A stretch of 64,000 nucleotides of DNA, from assembly GCA_034412795.1 (NCBI GenBank), contig DAOUMD010000264.1:1-64000 (forward strand), read 5' to 3'. Positions 41,955-50,353 of this stretch are shown one piece after another. How positions within the stretch are numbered: position 1 is the first letter of the stretch; the number at the start of each line of letters is the position of its first letter. Source of the DNA: JAUVPY01 sp034412795. Its GTDB lineage: Bacteria > Chloroflexota > Anaerolineae > 4572-78 > NAK82. The notes under the pieces were generated by a model. That model was not told the origin of the DNA. It saw only the letters and a program-made list of their open reading frames with translations, and searched no databases. Both the position numbers and the translations under genes were made by a program.

Positions 41955-41990
41955 CAAAACAAGCCAGCGGCGGACTGACCTGCTGGCTTG
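41955..41990 (-). terminator. Terminator of the acidic-protein gene
   Basis: On the minus strand CAAGCCAGC pairs with GCTGGCTTG (9 bp), followed by TTTTG. It lies between the acidic-protein stop and the amidohydrolase start. Confidence 0.75.
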
Positions 41991-42044
41991 ACTTCAAGCT
42001 GTGGTCGGCTTGTATTGGCCGCCGATTCAAAAGAGGGCCAAGAG

Positions 42045-42299
42045 CTATACAACATCCCAGTCGTCGTCGATTTCATCCTCATCCAGATCCAACAAGTCAT
42101 CGTCTTCTTCGTCCCAGTCAAGTGCCTCATCGTCAAGAATATCGTCATCGTCCCACTCTTCTTCATCTTCGAGCAAAACATCTTCAATGCCTTCAAAGGT
42201 CAGGCATCCTTGTTCGGGGTCATAAGTTATCTCTTCCGACGAGCACGCGCCTTCCTCCCAGAATATACAGTCACTGGCGCGGCAGATAATTTTGGTCAT
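42045..42299 (-). CDS. Small acidic Cys-containing protein
   Basis: 84 aa. The N-terminal part has four Cys (IICRASDCIFWEEGACSS and EQGC), spaced like a zinc-binding DUF1540-type motif. The C-terminal half is a very acidic run of Asp/Glu ending DDDWDVV. No signal peptide. I do not recognise a characterised homologue. It lies upstream of the amidohydrolase-CYTH gene, from which a terminator separates it, and downstream of the VKOR gene. A metal-binding or nucleic-acid-mimic role is only conceivable from composition. Confidence 0.8.
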   Translation of the reverse strand: MTKIICRASDCIFWEEGACSSEEITYDPEQGCLTFEGIEDVLLEDEEEWDDDDILDDEALDWDEEDDDLLDLDEDEIDDDWDVV

Positions 42300-42348
42300 A
42301 TTTCTTACCTCCCACAGGTGTGCGCCCCGCTATGGTTGGGACATAAGC

Positions 42349-42828
42349 TTAAGATGGATCAACCTCGGCTTTGAGATCAGGTAGTGATAAAAGAAAGATG
42401 ACGGTGATGATGATCGCTGAGCTGACGCACCACCGACAAATAGCATAAATTACAAATAGTTCCAAGTAGGTCAGATAGGCCGAGTATAGCATACCTATCA
42501 ACGAGATGCCAAATATGGCGAGCGGAACATAATCGTCCCAGGGGTCAGGGACACGACCTCTCAGCAGGGTCAGGGCAAACAAGGCTGCGTAAGCCATCAG
42601 CCCCAAGAGAGCCACCGGGATGCCCACTACTTCCGAGTAAACGCTCTGCTGTACAATGTCGCAACCCTGCGATTGGCCACAGGCGACTGATTGGTGTGCC
42701 AGGTGGGCCCACGTCAGGTAGGCCGACACTCCCATTCCCGCCAAGGACAGCAGTCGTGTCAGCCACAATCGCCAGTCAATGTGGCGCGTAGTAATAAATG
42801 AAGTAGTATGTCTTTTGCTCTCGTTCAT
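42349..42828 (-). CDS. Vitamin K epoxide reductase-family protein (VKOR)
   Basis: A 159-aa four-to-five-helix membrane protein. It has the paired cysteines of VKOR (CGQSQGCDIV) followed by SVYSEVVGIPVALLGL, and the active-site CRWC near the fourth helix. It reoxidises the DsbA-type partner using quinone, driving disulfide formation outside the cell. The coding sequence begins immediately after the DsbA stop codon on the same strand, forming a typical VKOR-DsbA pair. Confidence 0.93.
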   Translation of the reverse strand: MNESKRHTTSFITTRHIDWRLWLTRLLSLAGMGVSAYLTWAHLAHQSVACGQSQGCDIVQQSVYSEVVGIPVALLGLMAYAALFALTLLRGRVPDPWDDYVPLAIFGISLIGMLYSAYLTYLELFVIYAICRWCVSSAIIITVIFLLSLPDLKAEVDPS

Positions 42829-43533
42829 TTAAGGAGCCTGTGAAAGAAGACCATCGAGGATTTGACGCAATTCGCTTTCAGATATTCCACCCAGGACCAT
42901 TTGATCGTTGATGAACCAAGTCGGCGTCGACTCTACGCCCTGGCTCTCACCTTCGGCTTTGTCGGCCTGTATTTCTTCCAATTTGGCGCCTGAGTCGAGG
43001 CACTCGTTGAACTCTTTCGTGTCAAGGCCGATGTCAAGGGCGTATGCCTTCAGCCGGGATTTGCTGTAGGCTGACAGGCCGCTTCCTCGATTGGCAAAAA
43101 GCAGATCGTGATAAAGCCAGAATTTGCCGGCACCCTGATCCAACGCGCACTCGGCTGCCTGGGCCGCCTCGATTGATTCTGGAGCCAGAAACGCATAGTT
43201 ACGGAAGATGACCTGCAGTTTGCCCGTTTCAATATAATCCGGGCCGAGTGTCTCAAGGGTGTCGGCGAAATTACCGCAGTGACTGCATAGAAAGTCCGAA
43301 TACTCCACCAACTGTAGAGGGGCGTCTGGCGAGCCCTTATAAGGCTCCCCGTCAGGGGTTACGCCCGTTTCATAAACCAAGTCGGCCACGGTGGTTTGAG
43401 GGCGGTTCGTATTCAAGATCACCAGCAAACCAACAACCAGTATGGCTGCGCCAGCAACGATTAAGATGTGCGTGGTAGAGATGCCTTTGTGCTTTTTCCT
43501 GGAGCGCCGTCGTCTCTCCTTACTACTTGTCAT
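42829..43533 (-). CDS. DsbA-family thiol oxidoreductase, membrane anchored
   Basis: 234 aa. A basic N-terminus and a membrane helix (about 21-43) are followed by a thioredoxin-fold DsbA/DSBA-like domain with catalytic CSHC in EYSDFLCSHCGNFAD and a cis-Pro region STPTWFIN. It oxidises cysteines of exported proteins and is regenerated by the VKOR encoded next to it. The many Cys residues of exported proteins here (e.g. the DGDG-repeat protein, 9461 protein) could be substrates; that is inference. Confidence 0.92.
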   Translation of the reverse strand: MTSSKERRRRSRKKHKGISTTHILIVAGAAILVVGLLVILNTNRPQTTVADLVYETGVTPDGEPYKGSPDAPLQLVEYSDFLCSHCGNFADTLETLGPDYIETGKLQVIFRNYAFLAPESIEAAQAAECALDQGAGKFWLYHDLLFANRGSGLSAYSKSRLKAYALDIGLDTKEFNECLDSGAKLEEIQADKAEGESQGVESTPTWFINDQMVLGGISESELRQILDGLLSQAP

Positions 43534-43697
43534 ATAGCGGTCCTTCGTTAAATCATCATTTCTTGTTCAAACCGGGCTGAATTCTACGTCAAGACGCTGA
43601 GGCATGCAAGTTGTGGATGCGCCTGATGTTAATAGAATGTGAGGCCGCGTAAGAATCTGGCAAGCGATGTGCTCTATCTATTGATCTTAATGCTTGT

Positions 43698-43727
43698 TTG
43701 GCAGAACAGCCAAGGTTGGGTTATAAT
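43698..43727 (+). promoter_or_regulatory. Promoter of the RseP-like protease gene
   Basis: TTGGCA (43698-43703), 18-nt spacer, TATAAT (43722-43727). Transcription from about 43734 rules out the ORF start at 43698. Confidence 0.75.
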
Positions 43728-43772
43728 TACGTCTGGAACCGACAGTTATGTGCGAAAGGAATAAGTAGGGAT

Positions 43773-45080
43773 ATGTTAACGGCTATCGCTTTTGGTATCG
43801 TACTGAGCTTGCTGGTGTTTGTGCACGAATTAGGTCATTTTATTGTCGCCAAACGAATGGGGGTGGTCGTTGAAGAATTTGCGTTCGGTTACCCGCCGCG
43901 TTTGTTGAAGTACTGGCAAAATGAGGGCAAGATCGGCCTTGATGGAAAAGAGATGGTAATTGGGTGTAAGACCAATGTTTCGCGTAAGGTCGAAGTGGGT
44001 GGGCGTGTGGCTTACGAAACTGGAACTCAGGCTGACGGTCGGCTCGTAATAACTCGCCTGGAGCCAGTCCCGGATGATATGTCGGATGAGGAAGCATCTG
44101 GAGAGTTTGGCTTGCCTGTCAGCGTCGTCGAGCAGCTTGAGCGTGGTACTGAATATACCATCAATGCAATTCCCTTTGGCGGTTTCGTTCGTATGTTAGG
44201 CGAAGAAGATTCCTCTGCTCCGGGCAGCTTTGCCAGCAAGAGCAAGCGGGTACGGGTCTCGGTGTTGGTGGCAGGTGCCGGGATGAACATCCTGTTGGCC
44301 ATCGTGGTCTTTACGGCTGCCTTTATGCTGGGCGCGCCTGAGGCTGTTGCCACAGACAATGTGATGATCAGTGCGGTTGCCCCTGGCTCGCCGGCTGATG
44401 AAGTTGATTTGCGGGTTGGTGACATCGTTATCTCGCTGAACGATACCCCCGTCAAGTCGCCGGAGGAATTGATCGCGCTGACAAGTAACCATCTGGATGA
44501 GGACGTAATCTTGGCGATCAAGCGGGGCTCGGACATTCTGGAGGTCACACTTGCGCCTCGCGCCAACCCGCCTGAGGGCCAAGGGGCAATTGGCATTGGT
44601 ATCACACCGGCTGTCTCAAAGATTACGGTCAAATACTACTCTTTTGGCGAGGCTTTGTGGTCCGGTCTGACGGAGACATTCGGCATAATCGGCTTGACTT
44701 TTAGCGTGCCGATTCTGCTTCTGCGTGGACTGATTCCGGCAGAATTGGTACGCCCCATCGGTCCGCCAGGTATCTATCAACAGACTGCCTCGGCAGTGCA
44801 AGCTTCGGTAGAGACGGGCTGGTGGTTTCCTATATTGAATCTGGTGGGTCTGATTAGCACGGCATTGGCTATCACCAATCTGCTGCCTTTGCCAGCTCTT
44901 GATGGTGGGCGAATCTTCTTCATCTTTATAGAGACGATCCGGGGGCGACGTGTTGACCCGGCCCGGGAAGGTGCTATCCATTTGATTGGGCTGGCCATCT
45001 TGATGGTGTTAATGTTGGTGGTCAGCTACTATGACATCATCCGTCCGACGACGACGATAGATTGGGTCAGTCTGTTTTGA
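43773..45080 (+). CDS. rseP: RseP-like site-2 protease (M50) with PDZ domain
   Basis: 436 aa. An intramembrane zinc metalloprotease: HELGH in VFVHELGHFIVAKRMG in the first helix, a PDZ domain (about 200-285, SPADEVDLRVGDIVISLND), and the third-helix metal Asp in LPLPALDGGRIFFIF. It cleaves anti-sigma factors or signal peptides in the membrane. An insert of about 80 residues between the first helix and the GGF(V)RM motif is longer than usual. ATG 43773 is supported by the promoter. Its TGA overlaps the ATG of the next gene (TGATG), so they are coupled. Confidence 0.93.
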   Translation: MLTAIAFGIVLSLLVFVHELGHFIVAKRMGVVVEEFAFGYPPRLLKYWQNEGKIGLDGKEMVIGCKTNVSRKVEVGGRVAYETGTQADGRLVITRLEPVPDDMSDEEASGEFGLPVSVVEQLERGTEYTINAIPFGGFVRMLGEEDSSAPGSFASKSKRVRVSVLVAGAGMNILLAIVVFTAAFMLGAPEAVATDNVMISAVAPGSPADEVDLRVGDIVISLNDTPVKSPEELIALTSNHLDEDVILAIKRGSDILEVTLAPRANPPEGQGAIGIGITPAVSKITVKYYSFGEALWSGLTETFGIIGLTFSVPILLLRGLIPAELVRPIGPPGIYQQTASAVQASVETGWWFPILNLVGLISTALAITNLLPLPALDGGRIFFIFIETIRGRRVDPAREGAIHLIGLAILMVLMLVVSYYDIIRPTTTIDWVSLF

Positions 45081-45964
45081 TGGAGTCGCGCTGTCTCCGC
45101 TGCCGCAGTCCTATCCGGGATGAATGGTCCCTGTGCCCGACCTGTGGCTTGTCCCATCCGGGCGGGCGAGGTAAGGTAAAATGTCGTACGTGCGGCGAGC
45201 GGGTCAGTAGTCACTGCGAAGTATGTCCGTCCTGCGGCGCTGACCTGGAACCAGCGCCGTTTCCGCTGTGGCCCCCCAGAAGGTACTTCGGGTTCGCCAA
45301 AATCGCACTAGGTGCAATCTTGGTGGCGGGTATCTTCTTGGGTGTGATGCGCGTCAGACCAGGTGTGGAACGTGGCGCCAACCAGGTGGTAGCTTTCTTT
45401 ATGCCAACGCCAACGCCAACCGCAACCGCTACGGGCACGCCAACGCTTACCCCCACGCCAACAAGCACGCCGACAACGACTCCAACGTTCACTCCCGTAC
45501 CCAGCCCGACCGCCACGCCTACGGTGACACCGACCGAAACTGCGGCTCCGACCCAGGTCCTGCCGGCGACTGTCACACCCACACCCACGCCCACGCCCAC
45601 GCCCACGCCACGCTTTCTCTCCCCGGTCTTGATCGGCCCTCCAGACGGCGAGATTTTTGCCGGTCCAGACCATTTTGTGATTCTGAGTTGGAAATCGGTG
45701 GGGCAACTGGCTGAAGACGAATGGTACGCCGTGCGCCTTTCTTGGGCAGAGAATGGCACGTTTAGCCAACGGGGCGGCAACAACTTAAAGGAAACTTCTT
45801 GGCAAGTCCCAGCCGACTTTTATTGGGGCAAAGCGGATCAAGAGTCGGGACGTGCTTACGAATGGTATGTGTATGTTGAACGGGTGACAGAGACGGAGGA
45901 TGGTCAAAGAGTCGGGGAATCTGTCAGTCCCTCTAGCGAGACTCGGGTCCTTTATTGGCAATGA
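45080..45964 (+). CDS. Zinc-ribbon, single-pass protein with Thr/Pro linker
   Basis: 294 aa. Two N-terminal zinc-ribbon-like Cys pairs groups: CLRC/CPTC and CRTC/CEVCPSC (about residues 5-52). Then a membrane helix (about 71-90), a long Thr/Pro spacer (about 112-185), and an outer C-domain with fibronectin-like traits (FVILSWKSVGQL, WYAVRLSW, YEWYVYVERV). The ribbons would be cytosolic and the beta-domain outside. It is coupled to the RseP-like gene, so it may be a substrate or regulator of that protease; inference only. Confidence 0.82.
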   Translation: MESRCLRCRSPIRDEWSLCPTCGLSHPGGRGKVKCRTCGERVSSHCEVCPSCGADLEPAPFPLWPPRRYFGFAKIALGAILVAGIFLGVMRVRPGVERGANQVVAFFMPTPTPTATATGTPTLTPTPTSTPTTTPTFTPVPSPTATPTVTPTETAAPTQVLPATVTPTPTPTPTPTPRFLSPVLIGPPDGEIFAGPDHFVILSWKSVGQLAEDEWYAVRLSWAENGTFSQRGGNNLKETSWQVPADFYWGKADQESGRAYEWYVYVERVTETEDGQRVGESVSPSSETRVLYWQ

Positions 45965-45976
45965 TTAGGTAGAACG

Positions 45977-46921
45977 ATGACGGAGTATGAAAAGATCCTT
46001 TCGCATATCAGTAACTCGAGTGAACGTCTAAACACTCGTTATCTTTATTCGCTTTCGGGTATGACGCATGGACAATTGATGCGTTTCCAGGAGGAGTGGC
46101 CCAGCATCGATGTTCGCCGTCGCCGGGTGTTGATGCGTAGTCTGGCAGAGTTGACCGAGCTTAGTTTTGAGGTCAACTTTGATCCTATCTTTCTGGTAGC
46201 AATGGGGGACGATGATAGCGAAGTCCGGGCCGCTGCTATTGATGGGCTGTGGGAAAACGAAGATCAAGCTCTTATCGGTCCGCTGGTTCATCTGTTGCGT
46301 GCGGACGAAGCACCAAATGTTCGCGCAGCGGCTGCTATGGCTCTGGCCCGCTTCGTTTTGCTGGGCGAACTTGAGAAGATTGATCGTGCGCCGGCTATGT
46401 TGGCCGAGCAGGCGTTGCTGGAAACGCTTCGTAGCGCGGAAGAGGTGGATGTACGGCGCCGGGCGGTCGAGGCTATCGCCTACTCCGGCGAATCCGGCGT
46501 GCGTGAGATAATCGAAGCTGCTTTCTACGACGAAGACGAAAAGATGCAAGCGAGCGCTCTGTTCGCTATGGGGCGTAGTGCCGACCCCTATTGGTGCAAG
46601 TTGTTAGTTCGGGAGCTGGACAACCCCAGTCCGGAACTACGATTCGAGGCAGCTCGCGCCTGCGGTGAATTGGAAACTCGTCTGGCCGTCTCTCGACTAA
46701 TCCAAATGTCGATGGACGATCAGGATCGGGAAGTCCAACAAGCGGCGATATGGGCGTTGGGGCGTATCGGCGGCCGCGAAGCTCGCGAAGCGCTGGAGAC
46801 TTTCTATGAGAGTGAGGATGAAGTGCTGAGCCAGGCGGCATCGGAAGCTCTTGACGAGATGGATCTGCTCGGCGATAGCCTCACCATCCCACTTTATGAA
46901 GACCTCGACGAATACGAATAA
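45977..46921 (+). CDS. HEAT-repeat protein
   Basis: 314 aa, no signal peptide. From about residue 60 onwards there are HEAT/PBS-lyase-like repeats of about 31 residues (VRAAAIDGLWENED, VRAAAAMALARFV, RRRAVEAIAYSGE, MQASALFAMGRSAD, VQQAAIWALGRIGG). The family gives a solenoid for protein binding. It follows the zinc-ribbon gene by 12 bp, giving a three-gene operon with the RseP-like protease. Partner unknown. Confidence 0.85.
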   Translation: MTEYEKILSHISNSSERLNTRYLYSLSGMTHGQLMRFQEEWPSIDVRRRRVLMRSLAELTELSFEVNFDPIFLVAMGDDDSEVRAAAIDGLWENEDQALIGPLVHLLRADEAPNVRAAAAMALARFVLLGELEKIDRAPAMLAEQALLETLRSAEEVDVRRRAVEAIAYSGESGVREIIEAAFYDEDEKMQASALFAMGRSADPYWCKLLVRELDNPSPELRFEAARACGELETRLAVSRLIQMSMDDQDREVQQAAIWALGRIGGREAREALETFYESEDEVLSQAASEALDEMDLLGDSLTIPLYEDLDEYE

Positions 46922-46976
46922 CCTTTATGACCCTTTGCCCGGCTTCCCGGTGGCGTAGATCGGCTCCTCCAGCCTA

Positions 46977-47885
46977 ATGACACCCTTCCTTGGTGTTGCA
47001 TATAACGTCCTATCTCCGATTTTCCTCATCGTCGGTCTGACTGTACTGTTAGATCGCCGCTTTGCCCTCGACCCGCGTGTCTTCTCGCGTGCCGTCGTAT
47101 ACTTGTTCAGCCCCTGCCTGGTCTTTGGTGGTATTGCTCGCTCAGACTTGAAGGCTGATGAGTTGGGACTGATCATGGCCATGGCGGCCCTCTCGTCCTT
47201 GCTGATGGCTCTTGTGGGGTGGGGCGAGGCGCGCTTGTTCCGTTTCGACCGCAAATTGTCAAGCGCCTTCGTGCTCAGCGTGGTACTCGTCAATGCCGGC
47301 AATTACGGGCTGCCTCTCAATGATTTTGCCTTTGGGCAAGCCGGTATGCAGCGTGCTATCGTTTTCTTTGTGGTGACCGCCATGATTTCCAATACCTTGG
47401 GCGTCTACCTGGCATCGCGTGGCACGGCTTCGGTACGGCGCTCGTTGCAAAATGTGCTGACGGTCCCATTGCCCTATGCGACCGTGCTGGGGTTCTTGAT
47501 CAACATAAGGAACGTTATGTTGCCACTTCCCCTGGATCGGGCGGTGACGCTTCTGGGACAGGCGGCCGTGCCGGGCATGTTGATTGTCCTGGGATTGCAA
47601 CTTTCTCGTACCTCTGTAAAGGGACGGATGGGGCCTATCTTGTTGGCCACGGTCACTCGCCTGGGCGTTGCGCCGCTAATCGCGTTTCTGCTGGTTGCTC
47701 TGCTGGGGCTTTCCGGTTTGGCGCGTCAGGTGACTATCGTTCAAGCCAGTATGCCAACCGCAGCCATGGCCGGTGTGCTGGCCACTGAATTTGGCAGCGA
47801 CGCCGAGTTTACTACGGCCGTCATCCTGGTTAGCACACTGGCGAGTATCGTTTCCTTGAGCATTCTGCTTACTTCGTTGGTCTAA
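46977..47885 (+). CDS. AEC-family transporter
   Basis: 302 aa with ten hydrophobic helices in two halves, matching the auxin efflux carrier (AEC) family: PIFLIVGLTVLLDRRFALD, FVLSVVLVNAGNYGLPL, and ASMPTAAMAGVLATEFGSD near the end. Members export or import small organic acids. Start ATG 46977, 55 bp after the HEAT gene; weak ribosome site, so the start is not certain. It is probably co-transcribed with the upstream genes and ends near a hairpin at 48009. Confidence 0.88.
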   Translation: MTPFLGVAYNVLSPIFLIVGLTVLLDRRFALDPRVFSRAVVYLFSPCLVFGGIARSDLKADELGLIMAMAALSSLLMALVGWGEARLFRFDRKLSSAFVLSVVLVNAGNYGLPLNDFAFGQAGMQRAIVFFVVTAMISNTLGVYLASRGTASVRRSLQNVLTVPLPYATVLGFLINIRNVMLPLPLDRAVTLLGQAAVPGMLIVLGLQLSRTSVKGRMGPILLATVTRLGVAPLIAFLLVALLGLSGLARQVTIVQASMPTAAMAGVLATEFGSDAEFTTAVILVSTLASIVSLSILLTSLV

Positions 47886-48008
47886 GGAAGTTCCAGAATC
47901 TAAATCACCTGGTAGCACAACATTTAACCGTGGACGCCTGAGCCAATGATTGAAATCATCGGCCGATATAAGGAAGTACATTCAAAACGCACTAAAAGTG
48001 TATCTGCT

Positions 48009-48031
48009 AACCTGTTTCTAACAGGTTTTGT
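48009..48031 (+). terminator. Intrinsic terminator after the AEC gene
   Basis: AACCTGT and ACAGGTT pair around TTCTA, followed by TTGT. A second hairpin (CGGGGTG..CGCCCCG) follows at about 48039-48058. Confidence 0.65.
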
Positions 48032-48150
48032 ATGTCAGCGGGGTGTTTCAACGCCCCGCGACCAGACTTCAAACTCAGGTAACTACTGCGGTGGGCTCGG
48101 AGAGGGTCTGTGACTCTCGATTCAGCGGCAACCTGGAGGCTGGAGAAAGG

Positions 48151-48705
48151 ATGAAGAAGAAAAAACCTCGAAAGAGAAAAATAATTGGTAATGGCGGCGG
48201 TGACACTCGTGAGAGGGCGCGCCGACTCTTAAACGAGGGAGCCAAACTCCTACACCAACAGCGCCCCGTGGAAGCCGCCGAGCAGCTCGACCAGGCCTGG
48301 CAACTGGATCCCACGCTGATTGAGGTGGCTATCAACCTGGGTGGTGCCTATGTGATGCAAGATCGCAACGCCGATGCGGTAGCGGTGCTGGAAGAGGCCA
48401 GTCGCGTGGAACCGGATAACGTGATGATTTGGATCAATCTGGCGGCTGCTTATCTGGGCCCGCTGGAAACCTCGGATGATGCCGGTCAACTCAAGGCCAT
48501 CGCTGCCTTTGAACGCGCCCTGGCCCTTGATCAAAAAGCACCCAGTGTCAATTACAACCTGGGTCTTATCTACAGGCAACGGGGTGAGATCGAGAAGGCG
48601 GCGGCCCACTTCTGGCGTGCACTTGATGTAGACCCCTCCGATAACGATGCTCGTATCCGCTTGCGCCAGATCGGTTACGAAGACAGGCAGCCGCCCGATG
48701 GATAA
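48151..48705 (+). CDS. TPR protein
   Basis: 185 aa from ATG 48151, with GGAGAAAGG just upstream. A very basic start (KKKKPRKRK) is followed by about four TPRs (ARRLLNEGAKLLHQQR, EVAINLGGAYVMQDRNADAV, MIWINLAAAYLG, NYNLGLIYRQRGEIEKA). It is cytosolic, a protein-interaction scaffold of unknown partner. The long ORF extends 41 codons upstream but this region contains the hairpins. Confidence 0.85.
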   Translation: MKKKKPRKRKIIGNGGGDTRERARRLLNEGAKLLHQQRPVEAAEQLDQAWQLDPTLIEVAINLGGAYVMQDRNADAVAVLEEASRVEPDNVMIWINLAAAYLGPLETSDDAGQLKAIAAFERALALDQKAPSVNYNLGLIYRQRGEIEKAAAHFWRALDVDPSDNDARIRLRQIGYEDRQPPDG

Positions 48706-48732
48706 GTACCTGTATTAGCCACGGTGAGGGGC

Positions 48733-49605
48733 TCACGCGACTTCCTTGGCGGCAGATTCTTCCATCTCCTGCTTGTACCTCTGTGCCGCTTCCCAGCCTA
48801 ACATGGCTTTCTTCCGGGTCGGGTTCCAGCGATAATTACCGACCAGGCCCATCTTGCGAATGACACGATGGCAAGGAATGATGTAGGAGATGGGGTTGCT
48901 TGCAACCGCGTTGCCGACCGCGCGCGCCGCGCTCGGCTTCCCAACGTACCTGGCCACGTCTTCATACGAGCAGGCAAAACCGGGGGGGATTCTGAGTAGA
49001 GCTTCCCAGACCTTGATCTGGAAGTTGGTCCCTCGCAGGAGCAGGGTTACTGAGCGTTTGCCGTTGTGTGGAGCAGAGGGGAAGGCTTGATCGAAGAAGG
49101 GTTTCGTGGTCTTGGGGCTCTCGTTCAATTCGGCCTGGCTCCAACGCCGGTACAGATCCGCTACACACTCCTCCCGACCGGCATGGGTGATGAAAGACAG
49201 ATCACAGATACCTCGTTCGGTGACTGCCAACAGGCAATCACCAAAGGGGCTGGGGTGAATTCCGTACCAGATTTGTAGGCCGGCTCCTTGCCTCCTGAAT
49301 TCCCCAGGCGTGACGGCATCGACATTGACGAATAGATCGTGCATACGACTCGGACTGGACAGCCCCGATTCGTAGGTGGCATCCAGGATGCTGCGGGATT
49401 CGTCGAGCAGATGCTTGGCGTAATCAATGGTCAGGAACTGTAAGAAGCGCTTGGGGCTGATACCAACCCAGTGTCGGAACAAGCGTTGAAGATGATAGGG
49501 GCTTATGTTGACGTGTTGAGCCACTGCCTCCAGACTGGGTTGATCCTGGAAGTTCTCCTCCAAGTACTTGATGGCTTTTTCGATTTGGTCATATCCAGTT
49601 GACAT
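48733..49605 (-). CDS. AraC-HTH/O6-alkylguanine-DNA alkyltransferase fusion
   Basis: 290 aa from ATG 49605 (AGGAGG upstream). Residues 1-105 are an AraC-type HTH (NISPYHLQRLFRHWVGISPKRFL). Residues about 115-290 are an Ogt/MGMT domain with PCHRVIRKMG, the alkyl-acceptor Cys in IPCHR, and the downstream GNYRWNPTRKKAMLGWE. Compared with Ada it lacks the N-terminal phosphotriester-acceptor Cys domain, so it repairs O6-alkylguanine and may self-regulate. It is convergent with the TPR gene (27 bp between stops). Confidence 0.93.
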   Translation of the reverse strand: MSTGYDQIEKAIKYLEENFQDQPSLEAVAQHVNISPYHLQRLFRHWVGISPKRFLQFLTIDYAKHLLDESRSILDATYESGLSSPSRMHDLFVNVDAVTPGEFRRQGAGLQIWYGIHPSPFGDCLLAVTERGICDLSFITHAGREECVADLYRRWSQAELNESPKTTKPFFDQAFPSAPHNGKRSVTLLLRGTNFQIKVWEALLRIPPGFACSYEDVARYVGKPSAARAVGNAVASNPISYIIPCHRVIRKMGLVGNYRWNPTRKKAMLGWEAAQRYKQEMEESAAKEVA

Positions 49606-49710
49606 GATGTATTTCCTCCTGTGCGTTGATACCTGACGCACCTGTCATTATAGACAGTTTGGAGAGCAAAAGCCACCCGATTCTTGCTCAGTCATGCGAT
49701 TTTACCAACT

Positions 49711-50136
49711 TCAATCCTCATAGCGCGAAACGGAGCGCCGCAGGCGCTTGGTCTGGCTCCGGCGGCGCTTGGCATCCAACCGTCGCTGTTTGGCTGCGCG
49801 GGCTGGCTTTGTCTTGCGGCGTAGCCTGGGTTCCTCGGCGGCCTTTCGGATCAACTCAACCAGCCGGTCGATGGCGTCCTGGCGGTTACGTTCCTGGCTG
49901 CGGAAGCGCCGGGCGGTGATAATCAGGTTGCCGTCTTCGGTCATCCGATTCCCGGCCAGGCGAATCAGCCGCTCGCGCACGTCGTCGGGCAGGGAAGGGG
50001 AGTTGCGCGCGTCGAAGCGGAGCTGCGCAGCGGTGGCGGCCTTGTTAACGTGCTGCCCGCCCGGCCCTGTAGCGCGGATGAAGTCCAGTTGGATTTCGTT
50101 TTCGTCAATGGCGATGGTGGGTGTGATGCGTAGCAT
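49711..50136 (-). CDS. arfB: ArfB/YaeJ-type ribosome rescue hydrolase
   Basis: 141 aa with start at ATG 50136; another in-frame start (50151) is possible. The GGQ motif is in ATGPGGQHVNKAAT, with a RF1-like domain I-free architecture, and the basic C-terminal tail (RRLDAKRRRSQTKR, RRS) that in ArfB enters the mRNA channel. It hydrolyses peptidyl-tRNA on stalled ribosomes. Length is normal. Confidence 0.92.
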   Translation of the reverse strand: MLRITPTIAIDENEIQLDFIRATGPGGQHVNKAATAAQLRFDARNSPSLPDDVRERLIRLAGNRMTEDGNLIITARRFRSQERNRQDAIDRLVELIRKAAEEPRLRRKTKPARAAKQRRLDAKRRRSQTKRLRRSVSRYED

Positions 50137-50267
50137 AATGTCACGACTCAACTATGAAAAACCGCCCTGATGTGCGCGATCAGAGCGGTAAGAGATATGC
50201 TAAATATACCGGACGAGGTAGATTTTGTCAAAAGACATTATCCCAGATAAACATCTATGTTTGGCTA

Positions 50268-50297
50268 TTGACGTAATGCCTAATTTTATGGTAAGAT
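50268..50297 (+). promoter_or_regulatory. Promoter of the subtilase gene
   Basis: TTGACG (50268-50273), 18-nt spacer, TAAGAT (50292-50297). Leader about 50 nt. Confidence 0.65.
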
Positions 50298-50353
50298 AAC
50301 AGCACACTGTAGAATCGCTTATTGTGGATATGGCAACGAAGAGGAGGGGCGTC

